A stretch of 64,000 bases of DNA from Oryza sativa Japonica Group (GCF_034140825.1 NC_089035.1:2997001-3061000), one strand, 5' to 3'. Numbered from the stretch's first letter, positions 50,355 through 63,385 are shown. The notes: a model not told the origin generated them from the letters alone. Program-made: numbers and translations.

Positions 50355-52301
50355 ATGTTTCTGGGAATGGACTCGGAAGAGAGGTCCAAGAAGAGGCTGC
50401 GGCTATGGAGCAGAGCCGTCGTCCACTTCTCCCTCTGCTTCGCCATCGGCGTCTTCGCCGCGCTCTTGCCGCTCGCCGCCACCGGCGCCACGTCGATCGA
50501 CAGCATCCGCGCCTCGTTCCGGCCAACGGTGGCGGCGACGCCTCCCGTTCCGGAGCTCGACCTCTTGCTGATCGTCACCGTCACGCGGCCGGACGACGAC
50601 GACGACGACGGCATGTCCCAGGAGGCGTCGCTGACGAGGCTCGGCCACACGCTGCGTCTCGTCGAGCCGCCGCTGCTGTGGATCGTCGTCGGAGCCGAGA
50701 ACACGACGGCGACGGCGAGGGCGGTCAACGCGCTGCGTGGCACCAGAGTCATGTTCCGGCATCTCACCTACGCCGCCGAGAACTTCACCGGCCCCGCCGG
50801 CGACGAGGTAGACTACCAGATGAACGTGGCGCTGTCTCACATCCAGCTGCACCGGCTGCCCGGCGTCGTGCACTTCGCCGCCGCTTCCAGCGTCTACGAC
50901 CTTCGCTTCTTCCAACAGCTCAGGCAAACTCGGTGTGTTATATTTCTATACTTTATCTTGCAGCTTTCAATATATTCCTTTCATTGCACTGAATATTTTC
51001 AACAGAAACAAAACACAAAATATTTGGACAAATTCTGCTGTGTTATGCATTAGTTTCGTGTAGATTAGTTCAGAAAATATTCAAAATGCAGCACATTGAC
51101 ATCTGTTGTCCGATCCATGATACAGGGGCATTGCAGCATGGCCAATAGCTACTGTGTCATCAGCAGATCAGACAGTAAAATTAGAGGGACCGACCTGTAA
51201 CTCATCTCAAATCACAGGTTGGTACTCAAAGGACTCAAGCAGCAATATAACAGAGACAACCTGGGACTCAAGTAGCAACACAACACAGACAACCTGGGAC
51301 TCAAGCAGCAACAAAACACAGACAACCACTCTGGCTGCACTAGATACCAATGCAAGCAAGCAAAACTCAAGCTCTGGACCTCCTGAAATAAACATGCACG
51401 CAGTCGGATTTAAGAGCTCAATGCTATGGGATTCAGAGAGGTTCACCCGCAGGGATAACTCATCAACAGGCATAAATCAGGTTTGTCAGTCTAAGTTCCA
51501 GCAAAAATAGCATACACACAATTGAAACCAGAACTTGATAACTTACCTGACCATGGTTTTTGGTGATACCAGGATTTAATCCAAGCTGTACGACAAATGA
51601 TGATCAATGATGAGGACAAGAAAAGGGGAATCCCTTCTGATTGTTCTGATTCACAGATAATGCTGTGGCACCTTGACATGCCAAGGCATACCCCAAAAAT
51701 TGAACAGGCGACTCCAGAGAAGGAAAGTCTAACGAAGGGTGATGAAGAGGAATCCCATGACATGACACTAGACAATGTTGTGCCAAAAACTGAAGAACAT
51801 GAGACTTTAGAGAAGGAAAATCTAATGAAGGGTGATGAAAAGGGATCCCATGACATGATGCTAGACAATGTTGTGGCAAAAATTGAAGAACAAGAGACTC
51901 CAGAGAAGGAAAATCTAACGAAGGGTGAGGAGAAGGAATCCCATGACATGATGCTAGACAATGTTGTGGCAAAAATTGAAGAACAAGAGACTCCAGAGAA
52001 GGAAAATCTAACGAAGGGTGACGAAAAGGAATCCCATGACATGATGCTAGACAATGTTGTGGCAAAAATTGACGAACAGGAGACTACAGAGAAGGAAAGT
52101 CTAACAAAGGGTGACGAAAAGGAATCCCATGACATGATGCTAGACAACGTTGTGGCGAAAATTGAAGAACAAGAGACTCCAGAGAAGGAAAGTCTAACGA
52201 AGGGTGATGAAAAGGAAACTCATGACATGATGTTAGACAATGTTGTGGCGAAAATTGAAGAACAGGAGACTCCAGAGGAAGGCAAGACTAAGGAAGGGTG
52301 A
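50355..52301 (+). CDS. GT43-family glycosyltransferase, IRX9-like, with repeat tail
   Basis: Three exons (50355-50932, 51126-51480, 51573-52301), 553 residues; ATG 50367 is an alternative start. A type II membrane anchor (about residues 22-45, VHFSLCFAIGVFAALLPLAA) is followed by the GT43 fold: PELDLLLIVTVTRPDDD, LTRLGHTLRLVEPPLLWIVV, RGTRVMFRHLTYAAENF, DYQMNVALSHIQLHRLPGVV. The usual metal-binding D-D-D position reads HFAAASSVYDLRFF (about 173-186), so the DXD motif is absent, as in non-catalytic IRX9-type members of xylan synthase. Later blocks are GFKSSMLWDSERF and SQIMLWHLDMP. A Ser/Asn/Thr-rich insert is in exon 2, and 6.3 repeats of 31 residues form the C-terminus. Likely Golgi. I vaguely associate it with a rice chromosome 4 GT43 gene, unverified. 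Confidence 0.87.
51709..52281 (+). repeat. 93-bp coding tandem repeat, 6.3 copies
   Basis: The unit encodes TPEKENLTKGDEKESHDMM then LDNVVAKIEEQE. Copies differ by a few codons. Charged and probably disordered or coiled-coil. Long antisense frames over this stretch are repeat artefacts. Confidence 0.93.
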
Positions 52302-52770
52302 CGAAAAGGAACCCATGGCGTGATGTTATTAGTTACATCGTAGAGCATCACCATGTAATAGATAGAAGAAAGACTAATTCTACCTTCATGTATATTAGTG
52401 ATCCCATAACCATGTGGCACATAACTGCCCAAAGTGTCAAAACAGTGAAAAACCTGATCTGAAAAGGTCAAATATACTGTCCTTTTCTTTTTGTAACACA
52501 TCAAAATTTCGGTTTATCATCTAAGTGCTGGAACTAGAGATAGGAACAAAGAACAAAGACTAATTCTACCTTCATGTATATCAAAATTTCGGTTTATCAT
52601 CTCCCTTTTAGGTTTTCCTTGTTGCTTTTCTTCTTTGTTTCCCCTGTTCTATCTCTTTCACCTTTCTTGGTGATATTGTAAATACTTTCTATTCTCCTTA
52701 ATATAACTCCAGCTTAGCCTGGCTTTGGTTTCAAAAAAAAAAAAAGGAACGAACAGTGCATATTATATAC
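52302..52770. other. 3' regions of GT43 and TIM14
   Basis: Convergent 3' ends. GACTAATTCTACCTTCATGTATAT (52370 / 52558) and TCAAAATTTCGGTTTATCATCT (52501 / 52580) each occur twice, a small local duplication. Confidence 0.55.
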
Positions 52771-55267
52771 TCAAAAGACTGATCCACCTCCTTTTGTTTT
52801 ACCTAGCAAAACATCTTTGGCCTCATTAATCTTCGAAGCAAGGTAATGACTGCCCCCTGCATCCGGATGATTGGCAACCATGACCTTTTTGTGTGCCTCT
52901 TTAACCTTCTCAGGATGGACATTTTCTCTGGAGGCATCAAAAGAAAAAAGAGACCAATGAACAATAGCAAGAATCATAGTGTGCCTCAAATTGAATATTA
53001 ACAATGACAAGTTGAAACATCACCAACAAATATACTTCTACAGATGCAGCAATGACTGGACAGACATGTCCACATGCCTTCTGCTCAAAGCTAGAACGGA
53101 CAACTCAATACCTAATCCAACATGCTAGTACTGATTACACCAGAAATTGAAAAATAAGAAACTTTCCATACCTCAAGAGTTAACAAGTCTGACTCCAGCA
53201 GTACATTTTTTCAAGAAAACAAAGATATTTTCAGCGCAAAGTAAAAAAAAAAAAGTAAATCGTGACTAATGTCGTCACATATTCAGAGACATGGAAAATT
53301 TAACCGACATTACATTCAGAGACAGGGGAAATTTAACCGAATTACATCCAAAGTGACCCATGGATGTCTGGATGATGAAAGCAAAAAATACAACACTGAT
53401 ATAACAGCATTTCAACTAGGTATCTGGCACATTGCACATTTGTTGTCATTGTGGCTGATTGAAGATGGAAATATGATACCAGCTTGAGATGATAGTTCTA
53501 CTCTTCTACATATACTGTCTATTTGCTCACATCAATGTTTAGAAGGACCAAGGGAGTACATGGCAATTCAGTACTTATTTGACACTTAATGCAAAGTAAT
53601 GCAAAAATTAAGAAAATGCATTATGCATGTGGTGGTTGAGAAAGGTTCATTCAGCCCTATTCCATAAATCTATATACAATTCTAAGAGGGTTTTCCTATA
53701 GAGGGGATTACTCTGAATTTTTTTAAGATTTTGTTTAAATATGAACTAAAATATAAGGATTTTGACCCTAAACCTAACCCCATCTATGGCTTTATCTGAA
53801 GTCCAAACAGGTTAATGGTCAAATTTTACAATCTGATTTGTAAATGTTAAAAGCTAGCTGTTCCATACACTCCTAGGAGGCTCTCTTATCAAAAGCATTT
53901 TCTGGTGGAAGGGCAGAGTATCCTTTGCCTTATTTATAACCTGTTCATCTGTAGAAGAGAAATAGCTTTTATTGAAGTTATTGGGACCGATTGTTTTAAG
54001 TTGATTGCAGTTAATCAGTCATCATCAAGTGTGTGCTCTGTGTCTTTCGTGTCCAATATTTCAAAAAAAAAAAACACATCCCCAGTATACATATGAATAG
54101 CTGTATGCTAAGAGTAACATAAATAATAATCAAATGTGGTGCACATATTATGCTTTTATATGATATGTACCTGACACCCAGGATTAAACCAGCTTCCCTT
54201 CGGGCCATTTCAGGTTGAAAACCACCTTCATAGAATTTGCGCATCCTGGGAACTATAGGCCTTGCTTTATAAGCATGCCAAGCTTGGATGCTATATCTAC
54301 TGGCAAGAGCAGCGGCTGCCACCGCAAGTCCTGCTATAAGTGGTGCAGCCTGCATAAGTTGAATATATATTCATGATTGAAAATGAAAATCGAACAACAG
54401 GATAACATATAATCCAGAAGTTAGATAAATTAAATAGCATGAGAAGACAATAGGAATTGCTCACATATTATGAAGTAACAGGCCATCACAGTTACCACTT
54501 ACCAGATTAACTATTGCTGCAATAAATGGCAATGGCTAGCGAAATGGTCTATCACTATCAAGTTGGCTTCATTCTAATATTTACTCTATGCAAGACTTGA
54601 CAATAGGCAGTGTATGTACAAAATTAGAACACCATTTAATATGAATACCATGCGAAAGATAAGGAGGAGACAGAAATTTGCTTTAACTTCTAAGAGAATG
54701 GGAAATTTAGAGATTTATTAGTCTGGTTATCTGTTCCACTTGTTAGAATCAAATAAAGCAGGTAGCGAGACACAACTGTTTGGCAGGCAGCACAGATGGG
54801 ACAATTACTTACACTGAAACAACTACCCAGAAACTTAATTTCCCCACTCTAGTTCTACTCAACATGGATGAACAAACTCACAAGTAGGTTATTCACACTA
54901 CGGCTCAACAAATCTGCAGGGCAGGGAAACTTGGTCACAAAATGCAGCAAAAATCACCACTACCAAAGGATCTAAAACACCATCACAATACAAATGTAGA
55001 ACTTGAAGCATCGACAAGTTGAACTCTTCTACCTAGTTCTCCCTTAGCCCTTGTCTATACGCATCCCTTCGGATTGCCAAATAAACCGAACTAAAAAATC
55101 CCACGAACTGAAGGGATTGGGGGTTAAAGCTAAACTCATCCCATCCAAACATGCCACTATCGATGGAACTCTGCATTACTCCCAACTAAATTTATTCCCA
55201 TACACATACAACCACAAGCAAATATGGAATAAACTTGTGTGCTGTAGCAAAGATGACTGCTCACCAT
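52771..55267 (-). CDS. Mitochondrial import motor subunit TIM14 (PAM18)
   Basis: Three exons: 55267-55265 (the start codon only, ATG|GTGAGC), 54349-54171 and 52927-52771, giving 112 residues, the usual family length. An N-terminal membrane segment ([19 protein letters not shown], residues 2-20) precedes [20 protein letters not shown] and a degenerate J-domain with the HPD motif (81-83, [20 protein letters not shown]). The protein sits in the mitochondrial inner membrane and stimulates mtHsp70 in the presequence translocase motor. It is transcribed divergently from the PLAC8 gene. Confidence 0.92.
53011..54170. other. TIM14 intron 2
   Basis: Intron sequence, AT-rich. No nested gene or clear transposon was recognised. 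A small duplication, CAGAGACA.GG.AAATTTAACCGA, lies at 53283-53341. Confidence 0.5.
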
Positions 55268-55702
55268 CTCCCCCACCAATCAGAGCAGCCGCTGAACAAA
55301 AGAGGATCAGCGAAGAGGCGCAAGGGGATACACGCCTACTCGCAGAAGTCGGCGATCGCCGGAGAGGCGGCCGGAGGCGGTGGAGGTGGGAGAGATAGTA
55401 GGGAAGAACAACCCTACTTGGGCTGGGCCGGCTGGGCCTTTCAAAACCAACTCACTGGAATACGTCTTCTTCCTAGAAAATACGCTTTCTAAAGCAGACG
55501 ACGCTCTTTGGGAGTCGCACGCTTTCACCCTCTTCCACCTCTCGCCTCTCTCCCTTGATCTCTTCGCTGCGAAGCCATCTTCTTCTCGGTCTCCACGCGC
55601 TTTCACCTCCGTATTTTACTCGCGCCCTTCTCTCTCTCCTCGACCTCATTCGCCTCGCCTCGCGTCTCGTCTCGTTCGCCCCTCGCCACCACGCAACACG
55701 CC
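55268..55702. promoter_or_regulatory. TIM14 / PLAC8 divergent promoter and leaders
   Basis: 435 bp between the two start codons. The cluster GGGCTGGGCCGGCTGGGCC (about 55420) is a site-II/TGGGCC array typical of plant housekeeping and mitochondrial-protein genes. CT-rich leader sequence lies on the PLAC8 side. Confidence 0.65.
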
Positions 55703-57918
55703 ATGGGCGCGGCCGACGACGCCAACCACCGCCACGAGGAGGCCAGCCCCCTCCTGCCACCGGGCGGCGGCGGCGGCGGCGGCAAGAAGCTCCACCAGTC
55801 TCCGCCTCCATCGCCTCCGGAGGCAGCCAAGTGCTGCGCCGATGGAGTCCCCGTCGTTATGGGCGAGCCGCTCGGGGCACCCGCACCGCCGCGGGAGAGC
55901 TGGAACTCGGGGGTGCTCTCCTGCCTCGGCCGCAACGACGAGTTCTGCAGCAGCGACGTCGAAGTGTGTACGTGCATGTCGATCTCAGATCTCTCGGGTG
56001 TTGGGTTGGGGGGGGGGTTGCGTTTGCGTGCGTTTCTCGCTAGCGATTCTCGTGGTTTCGTTGTGGGGAGGATCTAAAAGAAGAACACGCGGTTTGGGTC
56101 GCGTCGATCGAGCATGATTTTAGGTGAAGCGATCAGATTATCTAGGGATTTCTCTGGCAATGAGAGGTCCATAAATTGTTGGAACTGATTGCGATTGTTA
56201 TAAGATCTGTCTACTTCTTGTTCTTGGTCGATTCTTGGGCGTAAATACTTCAGAAGTTATTTGGGAATTTCTCACTATTTAATCATAATTGATTGAAATG
56301 TTAGAATTGATTCTAGCTTTGCAAATTTCTCCCTTTGGGGCGTTAAATACACTAATTTTGTATTAACCACTTCAAGATTAAGCTGATTTCTCCTGACTAT
56401 GATACACATTTTCAACTCGTAAGAAACTTACAACATACTTCCTCCGTTTCACAATGTAAGTCATTCTAGCATTTCCCATATTCATATTGATGTCAATGGA
56501 TATCTAGATTCATTAATATCAATATGAATGTGAGAAATGCTAGAATGACTTACATTGTGAAACGGAGGGAGTACTTGCTTTCTCAGAGTTGGTAGTCATA
56601 ATTAGCATTTAAATTGCTGTAGTTGAATTGCAATCTTACTTCTAGTTATGGATCTGTGCAGCTAATGGACATGCTAAATTTATCTTGACAATGCTGTCCT
56701 ATGTAGCCAACTATTACATTTTACACTAATGGTTGGAATGATTGTGGCCAGCTTGTTTTGATTCATTCGAAAGCATAAAACTTGAAAATTATCTTTTCCC
56801 CTTTATCAACCTACTTAATCTTTGGTATTTGTTTATTTCCCTTATTTTAATTGCTTTGGTTAATAATTTTAAGCTGAATTATAAACTTGACAAGCAGATA
56901 TAGCCATGTGATGTTGTATGCCGGGTTTTCTCAGCATAAAGTTTTTGCATAGCACAAACTCTTGTACATAGACTGATCCTAGGTTGTCTTTGCACTTAAA
57001 TGAATTCTCATCAAGTTACAATGGCCTGTTGAACTACTCAGTTGAAACATCACCTGAGGATCTTTTGTCACATATTCATGATGACCCCCATAGTGTACGC
57101 AATTCACAAATTGACAGGTTCTGCATATCTTGGCTACTGTGAATTAAGGTTAAGATGGGGACTCAAGGGTCATAAAAAACAACCTAAGGGTCATAACAAA
57201 TGTTTTTTTTAAATGCTTGTGTAGTTGTATGTGTCCCTTTGAACTGATAATTGTGTTTCGATTTTATCAGGTCTTCTTGGAAGCATAGCACCATGTGTGC
57301 TGTATGGTAGTAATGTTGAGAGGTTTGCAGCCAGACCAGGAACTTTTGCAAACAGCTGCTTGCCTTACACTGGCCTCTATATGCTTGGGAATGCTCTCTT
57401 CGGGTGGAACTGCATAGCCCCATGGTTCTCTCATCACACTCGTACAGCTATTCGTCGACGATACAATCTTGAGGCAAGTTTTGTCTAGTTGCCTTTGTTT
57501 ACTTTTGTGTATGATTTTCTCAACTAACAGTGAGATAATATTCGTTAATCGCCACTCCTGAAAGCTCTTAACAACGGTCCAAACTTGGAATTTCTGCCTT
57601 CTGCACCATGAACTTGTCTCTCTGGTGTCACTCTAAGCAATATTTTGACATGGGTTGCTTTGCGTGTTTGTCTTTCAGGGTAGCTTTGAGGCTTTCACTA
57701 AGCAATGTGGGTGCTGCCATGGCCTTGTTGAGGATGAGGGGAACCGTGAGCACCTGGAGGTTGCCTGCGACCTTGCAACTCACTACTTCTGTCACCCTTG
57801 TGCGCTCTGCCAGGAGGGACGCGAGCTGCGGCGCAGGGTCCCCCATCCTGGCTTCAACGGGCGATCTGTCTTGGTCATGACGCCACCAAAGGAGCAGACT
57901 ATGGGTCGTGGCATGTGA
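55703..57918 (+). CDS. PLAC8-family cysteine-rich protein (cell number regulator-like)
   Basis: Three exons: 55703-55967, 57271-57473 and 57679-57918, giving 235 residues. The N-terminus is Pro/Gly-rich. The PLAC8 domain (about residues 70-215) shows [48 protein letters not shown] and [18 protein letters not shown]. Two hydrophobic stretches (around [10 protein letters not shown] and [17 protein letters not shown]) are typical. Family members are membrane proteins linked to organ size, cadmium resistance or calcium fluxes. Intron 2 has a GC donor (GAG|GCAAGT). Intron 1 contains a Stowaway MITE. Start chosen at the first ATG, in good context (CGCCATGGGC). Confidence 0.88.
56438..56571. mobile_element. 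Stowaway MITE in PLAC8 intron 1
   Basis: 134 bp flanked by TA (56436-56437, 56572-56573). The arms, starting CTTCCTCCGTTTCACAATGT, are nearly perfect inverted copies of each other, so the RNA would form a long hairpin. Confidence 0.9.
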
Positions 57919-58572
57919 ACCGTGCCAAACATCTGCTCTGCTCTATTTGCACTTGAGCTATTATGTGATGAATGTTCTCTACTGCCTTGGTGAAACTCTG
58001 TATGTTCGTCGGTAAATATGAGTCTTGTGTGATATGGGATCATGATGGACAATGGAAACTCCAGCCTGTTTCTCTGAATTGTGTTGATCGTCTTCGGTCT
58101 TTCTGTTCCGTATGGACCGCTTGTGTATTCTGTCATTCTGAATAACATTGTAATACTGTATCACGTTTGTGTTGGCAATCCACTTTTAAACTTATCGATG
58201 TGAAGCAGATGTGTCAAATGGGCACCCTTGCGGCCTTGCCTATTTGAAACTGCCACTCAATGTGTTTATAAATCTGCTGGAAGTTGTGAATTTTTTAACG
58301 GTTTTGAATTCAGTGAATTCAAATAAACCGAGATAGAATGCGTGTGCCAGTTTAGTCGCGAAACATTCAGAATTCATCGAAAATTGCTAAAAATTTAAAA
58401 TCAAACACGATGTACTCTACTTCAGTATCAAGTTGGGCCACACGGGTGAGGCCTACTCACTAGCCGCCTCAAATCCGGCCCAGTCTACCGCCTTGCGTGC
58501 TCGTTTACTCCTCCGTCGATTTCCACTTTCGCCAAACCTCGCGGCCGTCGAGCTCCGCCGCCGGAGAAAAAG
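57919..58572. other. PLAC8 3'UTR and importin promoter
   Basis: 57919-58170 probably holds the PLAC8 3'UTR. 58435-58490 has TTGGGCCACACGG and CGGCCCAGT boxes upstream of the importin start. No gene in between. Confidence 0.5.
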
Positions 58573-61500
58573 ATGGCCGACGACAGCGCCTCCCCGTCGC
58601 CGTCCTCGGCCTCGCCGCTCCAGCACCACCGCGAAGCCCTCAAGTCGTCAGGTCCGCGCTCTCCACCCAGTACCTCTTCCAGTTTCCTCTTCTCGCCCGT
58701 CCGCGGCCGCTCTGGAATTTCGTAGAACATTTGGCGCGCGCGGCCGCCTGCTGCTGCTGGAGGCTGGAGCCCGAGCCGCCCCCTTTGAGTGCGCGTGTGA
58801 GTTTCTTCGAGTGAAATTGCTCTTGCCTTCCTGGAGGAGAGAGCCGCTCAGACTCTTCTCCGGTCAGGTTTGAGTAGTTGCTAGGTTGGACCAACGAGGG
58901 GTTAAAAGCTTAAAATTAAGGTCAACAGTAGGTCGATATTATCTTATACTTCTAGATCGAATCATATGAGTGACTGTTCTTATGTGGTTGGAAATCTAGC
59001 TGGTTAGCATGGCTTAGCCAACAATTTGGCATGCACTGGACTGTGTCTGACTTGCTGAAACTTAGGTGCTGCGATTGACCTGTTTTTAAGTTTAAAAGTG
59101 CACTTCTTCTGTGATTTTAAAGAATTTAATCTGATGTCAGGAATAAACATCCCATAGTCGGTTAATTCTGTGTCCCCTAGCCCTACTGAACTAATCTCAT
59201 GTGAAACTGCAACGGGTGAAAAAGACAAAATACAGAATAAGCATAATGCATTTTGGTTCATCATATTCATAGAAAGCTTTGTGCTAGAGCACTAGTTATT
59301 ATAACCTTTAGTTGGTTGGGTTTCTGGTTGTAGTGCGCAACACGGCAGCTAGCCGGAGGCGGGAACAAGCTATTGCGATTGGGAAGGAAAGACGGGAAGC
59401 CTTGATCCGTGCAAAGCGTGTGTGTCGAGCTCCAATTTCTGGCAGTGATGAAGCTGAAATGGAAGAGGGTGATATGGTGGTCGATGAGGAGAAAGCATGT
59501 CTTGAGGCAAAGACTGCTCATGCTGTTGAAGAATTGAAATCTGCTTTGTCAATCCAGTATGGAACCGGCATATTTTTTATGTATTAATATAAACATCTGT
59601 CCGTACATTCTTAATTTAAATATTGCTGACTTGCCTCTTTTTTTCCTAATAAAAATACCTAGTTATGTAATTAATTAGGAGTATTTGGTTTATAATTTTT
59701 CTGTCATGTATTCCTTTTACAGATGATAAAAAAATATTCTATAATTCTGTTATGGTGCATGTGCTGAGTAATTTTCATTATGTTTTACACCTCACATTCT
59801 ACCAACATTTCAAAACCCTATGCTGCTAACATGAACCAAATGCCCCCCTCTGCTGTCAGATATTCTATTTATTCACTTGTCTTTTAAAAGTATGTTGCTG
59901 AAGGTTTGGTTTGAACACTTATAAGTTCCAACTTAAAACTATGAAAATGTGCAAGCATGTACCGAAAGTACTCTGGTTCTGAAGTGTAATATATAACCAT
60001 CAGTACATATCGTTGCTCTTAGGGGGAAAGGCGTTCAGAAGAAGAAGATAGAGGCGCTTCGTGATTTGAGACGCTTGTTGTCACAGCCTGAAGTACCTCT
60101 AGTTGATACTGCAATTAAAGCTGGAGCAGTCCCTCTTTTAGTGCAATATCTATCCTTTGGATCATCAGATGAGCAGGTTGATCATGCTGCACTAATTGTT
60201 TCGAAGCTATATCTTCATTAAATATTATAAAGCTGAGTTGAATGTGTTCAGCATTATAATTCTATATCTTTTGTTATTTGAAGTTTGTCTCTTATCAGGA
60301 CCATTCATGATTTTAATGCAGTTGCTAGAGGCAGCTTGGTGCCTTACAAACATAGCAGCTGGGGAACCAGAAGAAACAAAATCCTTGCTGCCTGCTCTAC
60401 CATTGCTTATTGCTCACCTTGGTGGTTAGTTTCATCTCTCTTGTTGGTTGAAATTAAATAATTTTCTTCAATGCTCATCTTCATTCCCATTAGGAAGATA
60501 TTGCTATATGTTCCTGTATGCGTTTCTCAAGAATGATGTTTGTAGATATTTTTCTACTATTTAGTTTGAAATCAGAGCTTTGACTATGCTAAAAATTTAA
60601 TTGAGCTACCTATGTTGGTTAGAAAAGAGCTCCACACTTGTTGCCGAGCAATGTGCATGGGCCATTGGTAATGTTGCTGGTGAAGGAGCAGAGCTGAGAA
60701 GCACATTACTTGCACAAGGTGCTTTGCGGCCTCTTACCCGTTTAATGTTCTCCAGTAAAGGTTCTACAGCAAGAACTGCTGCTTGGGCTATGTCAAATCT
60801 CATCAAGGTTGTACTGATAAACTCTCTCTTAATTTTCTAAGCTATCGTTGTAGGCAAGCACAAACTACATACACGTGCTCTCTGAACCGTGCTATTTTCT
60901 AAGCTATCATTGTTAGTTTTAGCATTCTTTTGTTATAGAAAACCTTAAGCCATGTTCCAAAACATAATTGGCTTGTAATACATGCTTATCTATTTGCAGA
61001 GCATCATTTCACTAACCCATTTGTTTCTCTTGTAATCTAGGGGCCTGATCCAAAGGCTGCAAATGAGCTTATTACCATTGATGGCGTGCTAAATGCAATT
61101 ATAGCGAGCTTGGAAAAGGAGTATGTCTCTTTATTGACATCCTTTTATTTTGCATTGAACTTTGTATTGCTTTATGTTCACTATATGGGAGTATTGCAAT
61201 TGGAATAATTCTTTCCTGTCAATCTTATTAGTTATAATTCTGTGCTATGTTGTATTTGTTGGGTACTTGGTACTATTTCCTTTTCCGGTGTTCTTTCCAT
61301 CAGTTATAATTATGTGGTATGTTGTATTTGTTGGGGGTACTTGGTACTATCTCCTTATGTAGTTGATATAGTCTTGTTTAATGTTTGAGGTATTCGATAA
61401 AAGTTTTCAATGGCATAGATAATGAATTAACCAAACCATTATTGAACTAGCGTGGACCTTTTTAATCATTACTATTATTGAGTAACTTTTGGACTTATCA

Positions 61501-63058
61501 GGGACGAAGAGTTAGCAACTGAGGTGGCATGGGTTGTGGTCTATCTTTCAGCACTTTCAGACAGAGGTATTAGCTTAATAGTAAGAAGTTCTGTGCCTCA
61601 GCTGCTGATAGGACGACTGTTCTCATCTGAGAACTTGCAGTTGCTGATCCCAGTATGGTCCATTTATCTCTACCTCATAGTGTTTCTTCCTTTTGCTTAT
61701 TCACACTTTTGATACTTTCCTTTAAATTAATTGAATACCTATTAGTTGAGCCCTATTTATTGTAGTTTATTAATGCCCACCAAACTGACTATGTCTCAAA
61801 AGAGAAATCTCTTTGTTCAAAACTATAACTTCTGGTGGCTAATGTGACAAGTAATATGCAATCAGTCCATGTCTCATTCGGAGGAATCTGTTTATTAATT
61901 TACTGTTTATATTGAATAAAGGTGGTGATAGTGATTTACCATTTTTGTGTAGTTACTCACTCATAAGGATATACAGTATATACTTTTACTCCCATTCATT
62001 AGGGTTCTGCAATTACTGCAAATGTGTATACTGAATGTGGATTTCACATTGCAATCACTTTGATACTTCTACTTTAAATTTAGGTGCTTCGTGGTTTGGG
62101 AAATCTTATTGCCGCTGATGACTACATGGTTGATTCAGTCCTAACTGTTGGACACAATATCATTGGTAAACTCCATGACCCTTTTCCTACCATATCTGTT
62201 TACAATGTTTATTCATCAGTTAACAGTTCCTTGTCTTTCTGGAAAATATATCTTGCAAATTGCAAGCACTAACTAAATGTTGTTATTAGATCAAGCATTG
62301 TCAGGTCTTATAAAATGTTTGAAGAGTGATAACAGGGTTCTCAGAAAGGTCTGCTTTCCATTGCTGGTTCAACTTTACTTGGTTATACTCGGAGAACTCC
62401 TGTGATTATTTGATTTACCCTATGAAATTTGCTGACTGCTTATGTAGGAGTCATCATGGGCATTGTCAAATATAGCAGCAGGCAGTTTTGAGCACAAGAA
62501 ACTGATTTTTGCCAGTGAGGCCACGCCTGTGCTGATACGCCTTGTCACCAGCATGCAATTTGATATTCGCAGGGAAGCAGCATACACCCTAGGAAATCTG
62601 TGTGTTGTCCCTACTGGAAATTGCGAACTCCCAAAGATAATCGTGGAACATCTAGTCGCTATCGTAGATGGTGGAGCCCTTCCAGGATTTATACACTTGG
62701 TCAGGTCTGCTGATGTAGATACCGCAGGGCTTGGTCTTCAGTTCCTAGAACTGGTGAGGAAATCTTTACCATATTAGCTATCTCTGTTTCATTCCTCCAA
62801 CGGTATTCACCTCACAAGCAGAGTTGCTGAACATGTTCTGTTTCTTTCTTGGATACATTTGGATCTCACTGGAAATTGAATACATTTTTGCAGGTGATGA
62901 GGGGGTATCCCAATAAGCAAGGCCCAAAGCTTGTGGAAATGGAGGACGGCATTGAGGCCATGGAGAGGTTTCAATTCCACGAGAACGAGCAGATGAGGAA
63001 CATGGCCAATGGTTTGGTCGACGAATACTTCGGTGAGGATTATGGCCTCGACGAGTGA
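58573..63058 (+). CDS. Importin subunit alpha-9-like nuclear import receptor
   Basis: Eleven exons, all in phase: 58573-58651, 59334-59556, 60023-60176, 60322-60424, 60623-60807, 61041-61120, 61502-61652, 62084-62165, 62290-62348, 62448-62753, 62894-63058, giving 528 residues. A short N-terminus has an arginine-rich, atypical importin-beta-binding-like segment (RRREQAIAIGKERREALIRA, about 34-53). Armadillo repeats follow, with the NLS-groove W..N signatures: AAWCLTNIAAG, CAWAIGNVAGEG, AAWAMSNLIKG, VAWVVVYLSALSD, LRGLGNLIAADD, SSWALSNIAAGS. It ends YFGEDYGLDE. It should carry cargo with importin-beta through nuclear pores. The IMPA-9 clade is known for the divergent N-terminus. No disruption was seen. 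Confidence 0.93.
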
Positions 63059-63385
63059 CTCAACTAATTACCATTCGTACATCAGGTTAAATTGTAATGG
63101 CAGCAGCTGTTCATGTGTTCGTACTGTAAAAATGCATTCTCAGTTTCTAACAGCACTGGAACTTTAGAATGAGAAAATCATTTGCTTGTTACTGTTCGTC
63201 TTACTGCCACTTGTTGACGTAATTTGGAAAGAAAAAAAAGGTTGCATTAGCATCTTGTTATGTATAATTAGATTGTAACACAATGCTAGACATATTTGCT
63301 GGTTACAGTAGCAGAACACTTTACTTTCTTTGCAAAAATTGCAGTAAAAAAAAAAGAAGAGAAGCAGCTACGACTTTAATAATCC
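63059..63385. other. Convergent 3' ends of the importin and THA8-like genes
   Basis: AT-rich; 3'UTR of the importin gene on the plus strand and probably of the PPR gene on the minus strand. Nothing else seen. Confidence 0.5.

Noticed and set aside
51491-52147. Antisense frames of 218 and 153 residues with a repeating Ser/Phe pattern
   Set aside because: Mirror image of the 93-bp coding repeat of the GT43 gene. The sense frame has splicing and family homology.
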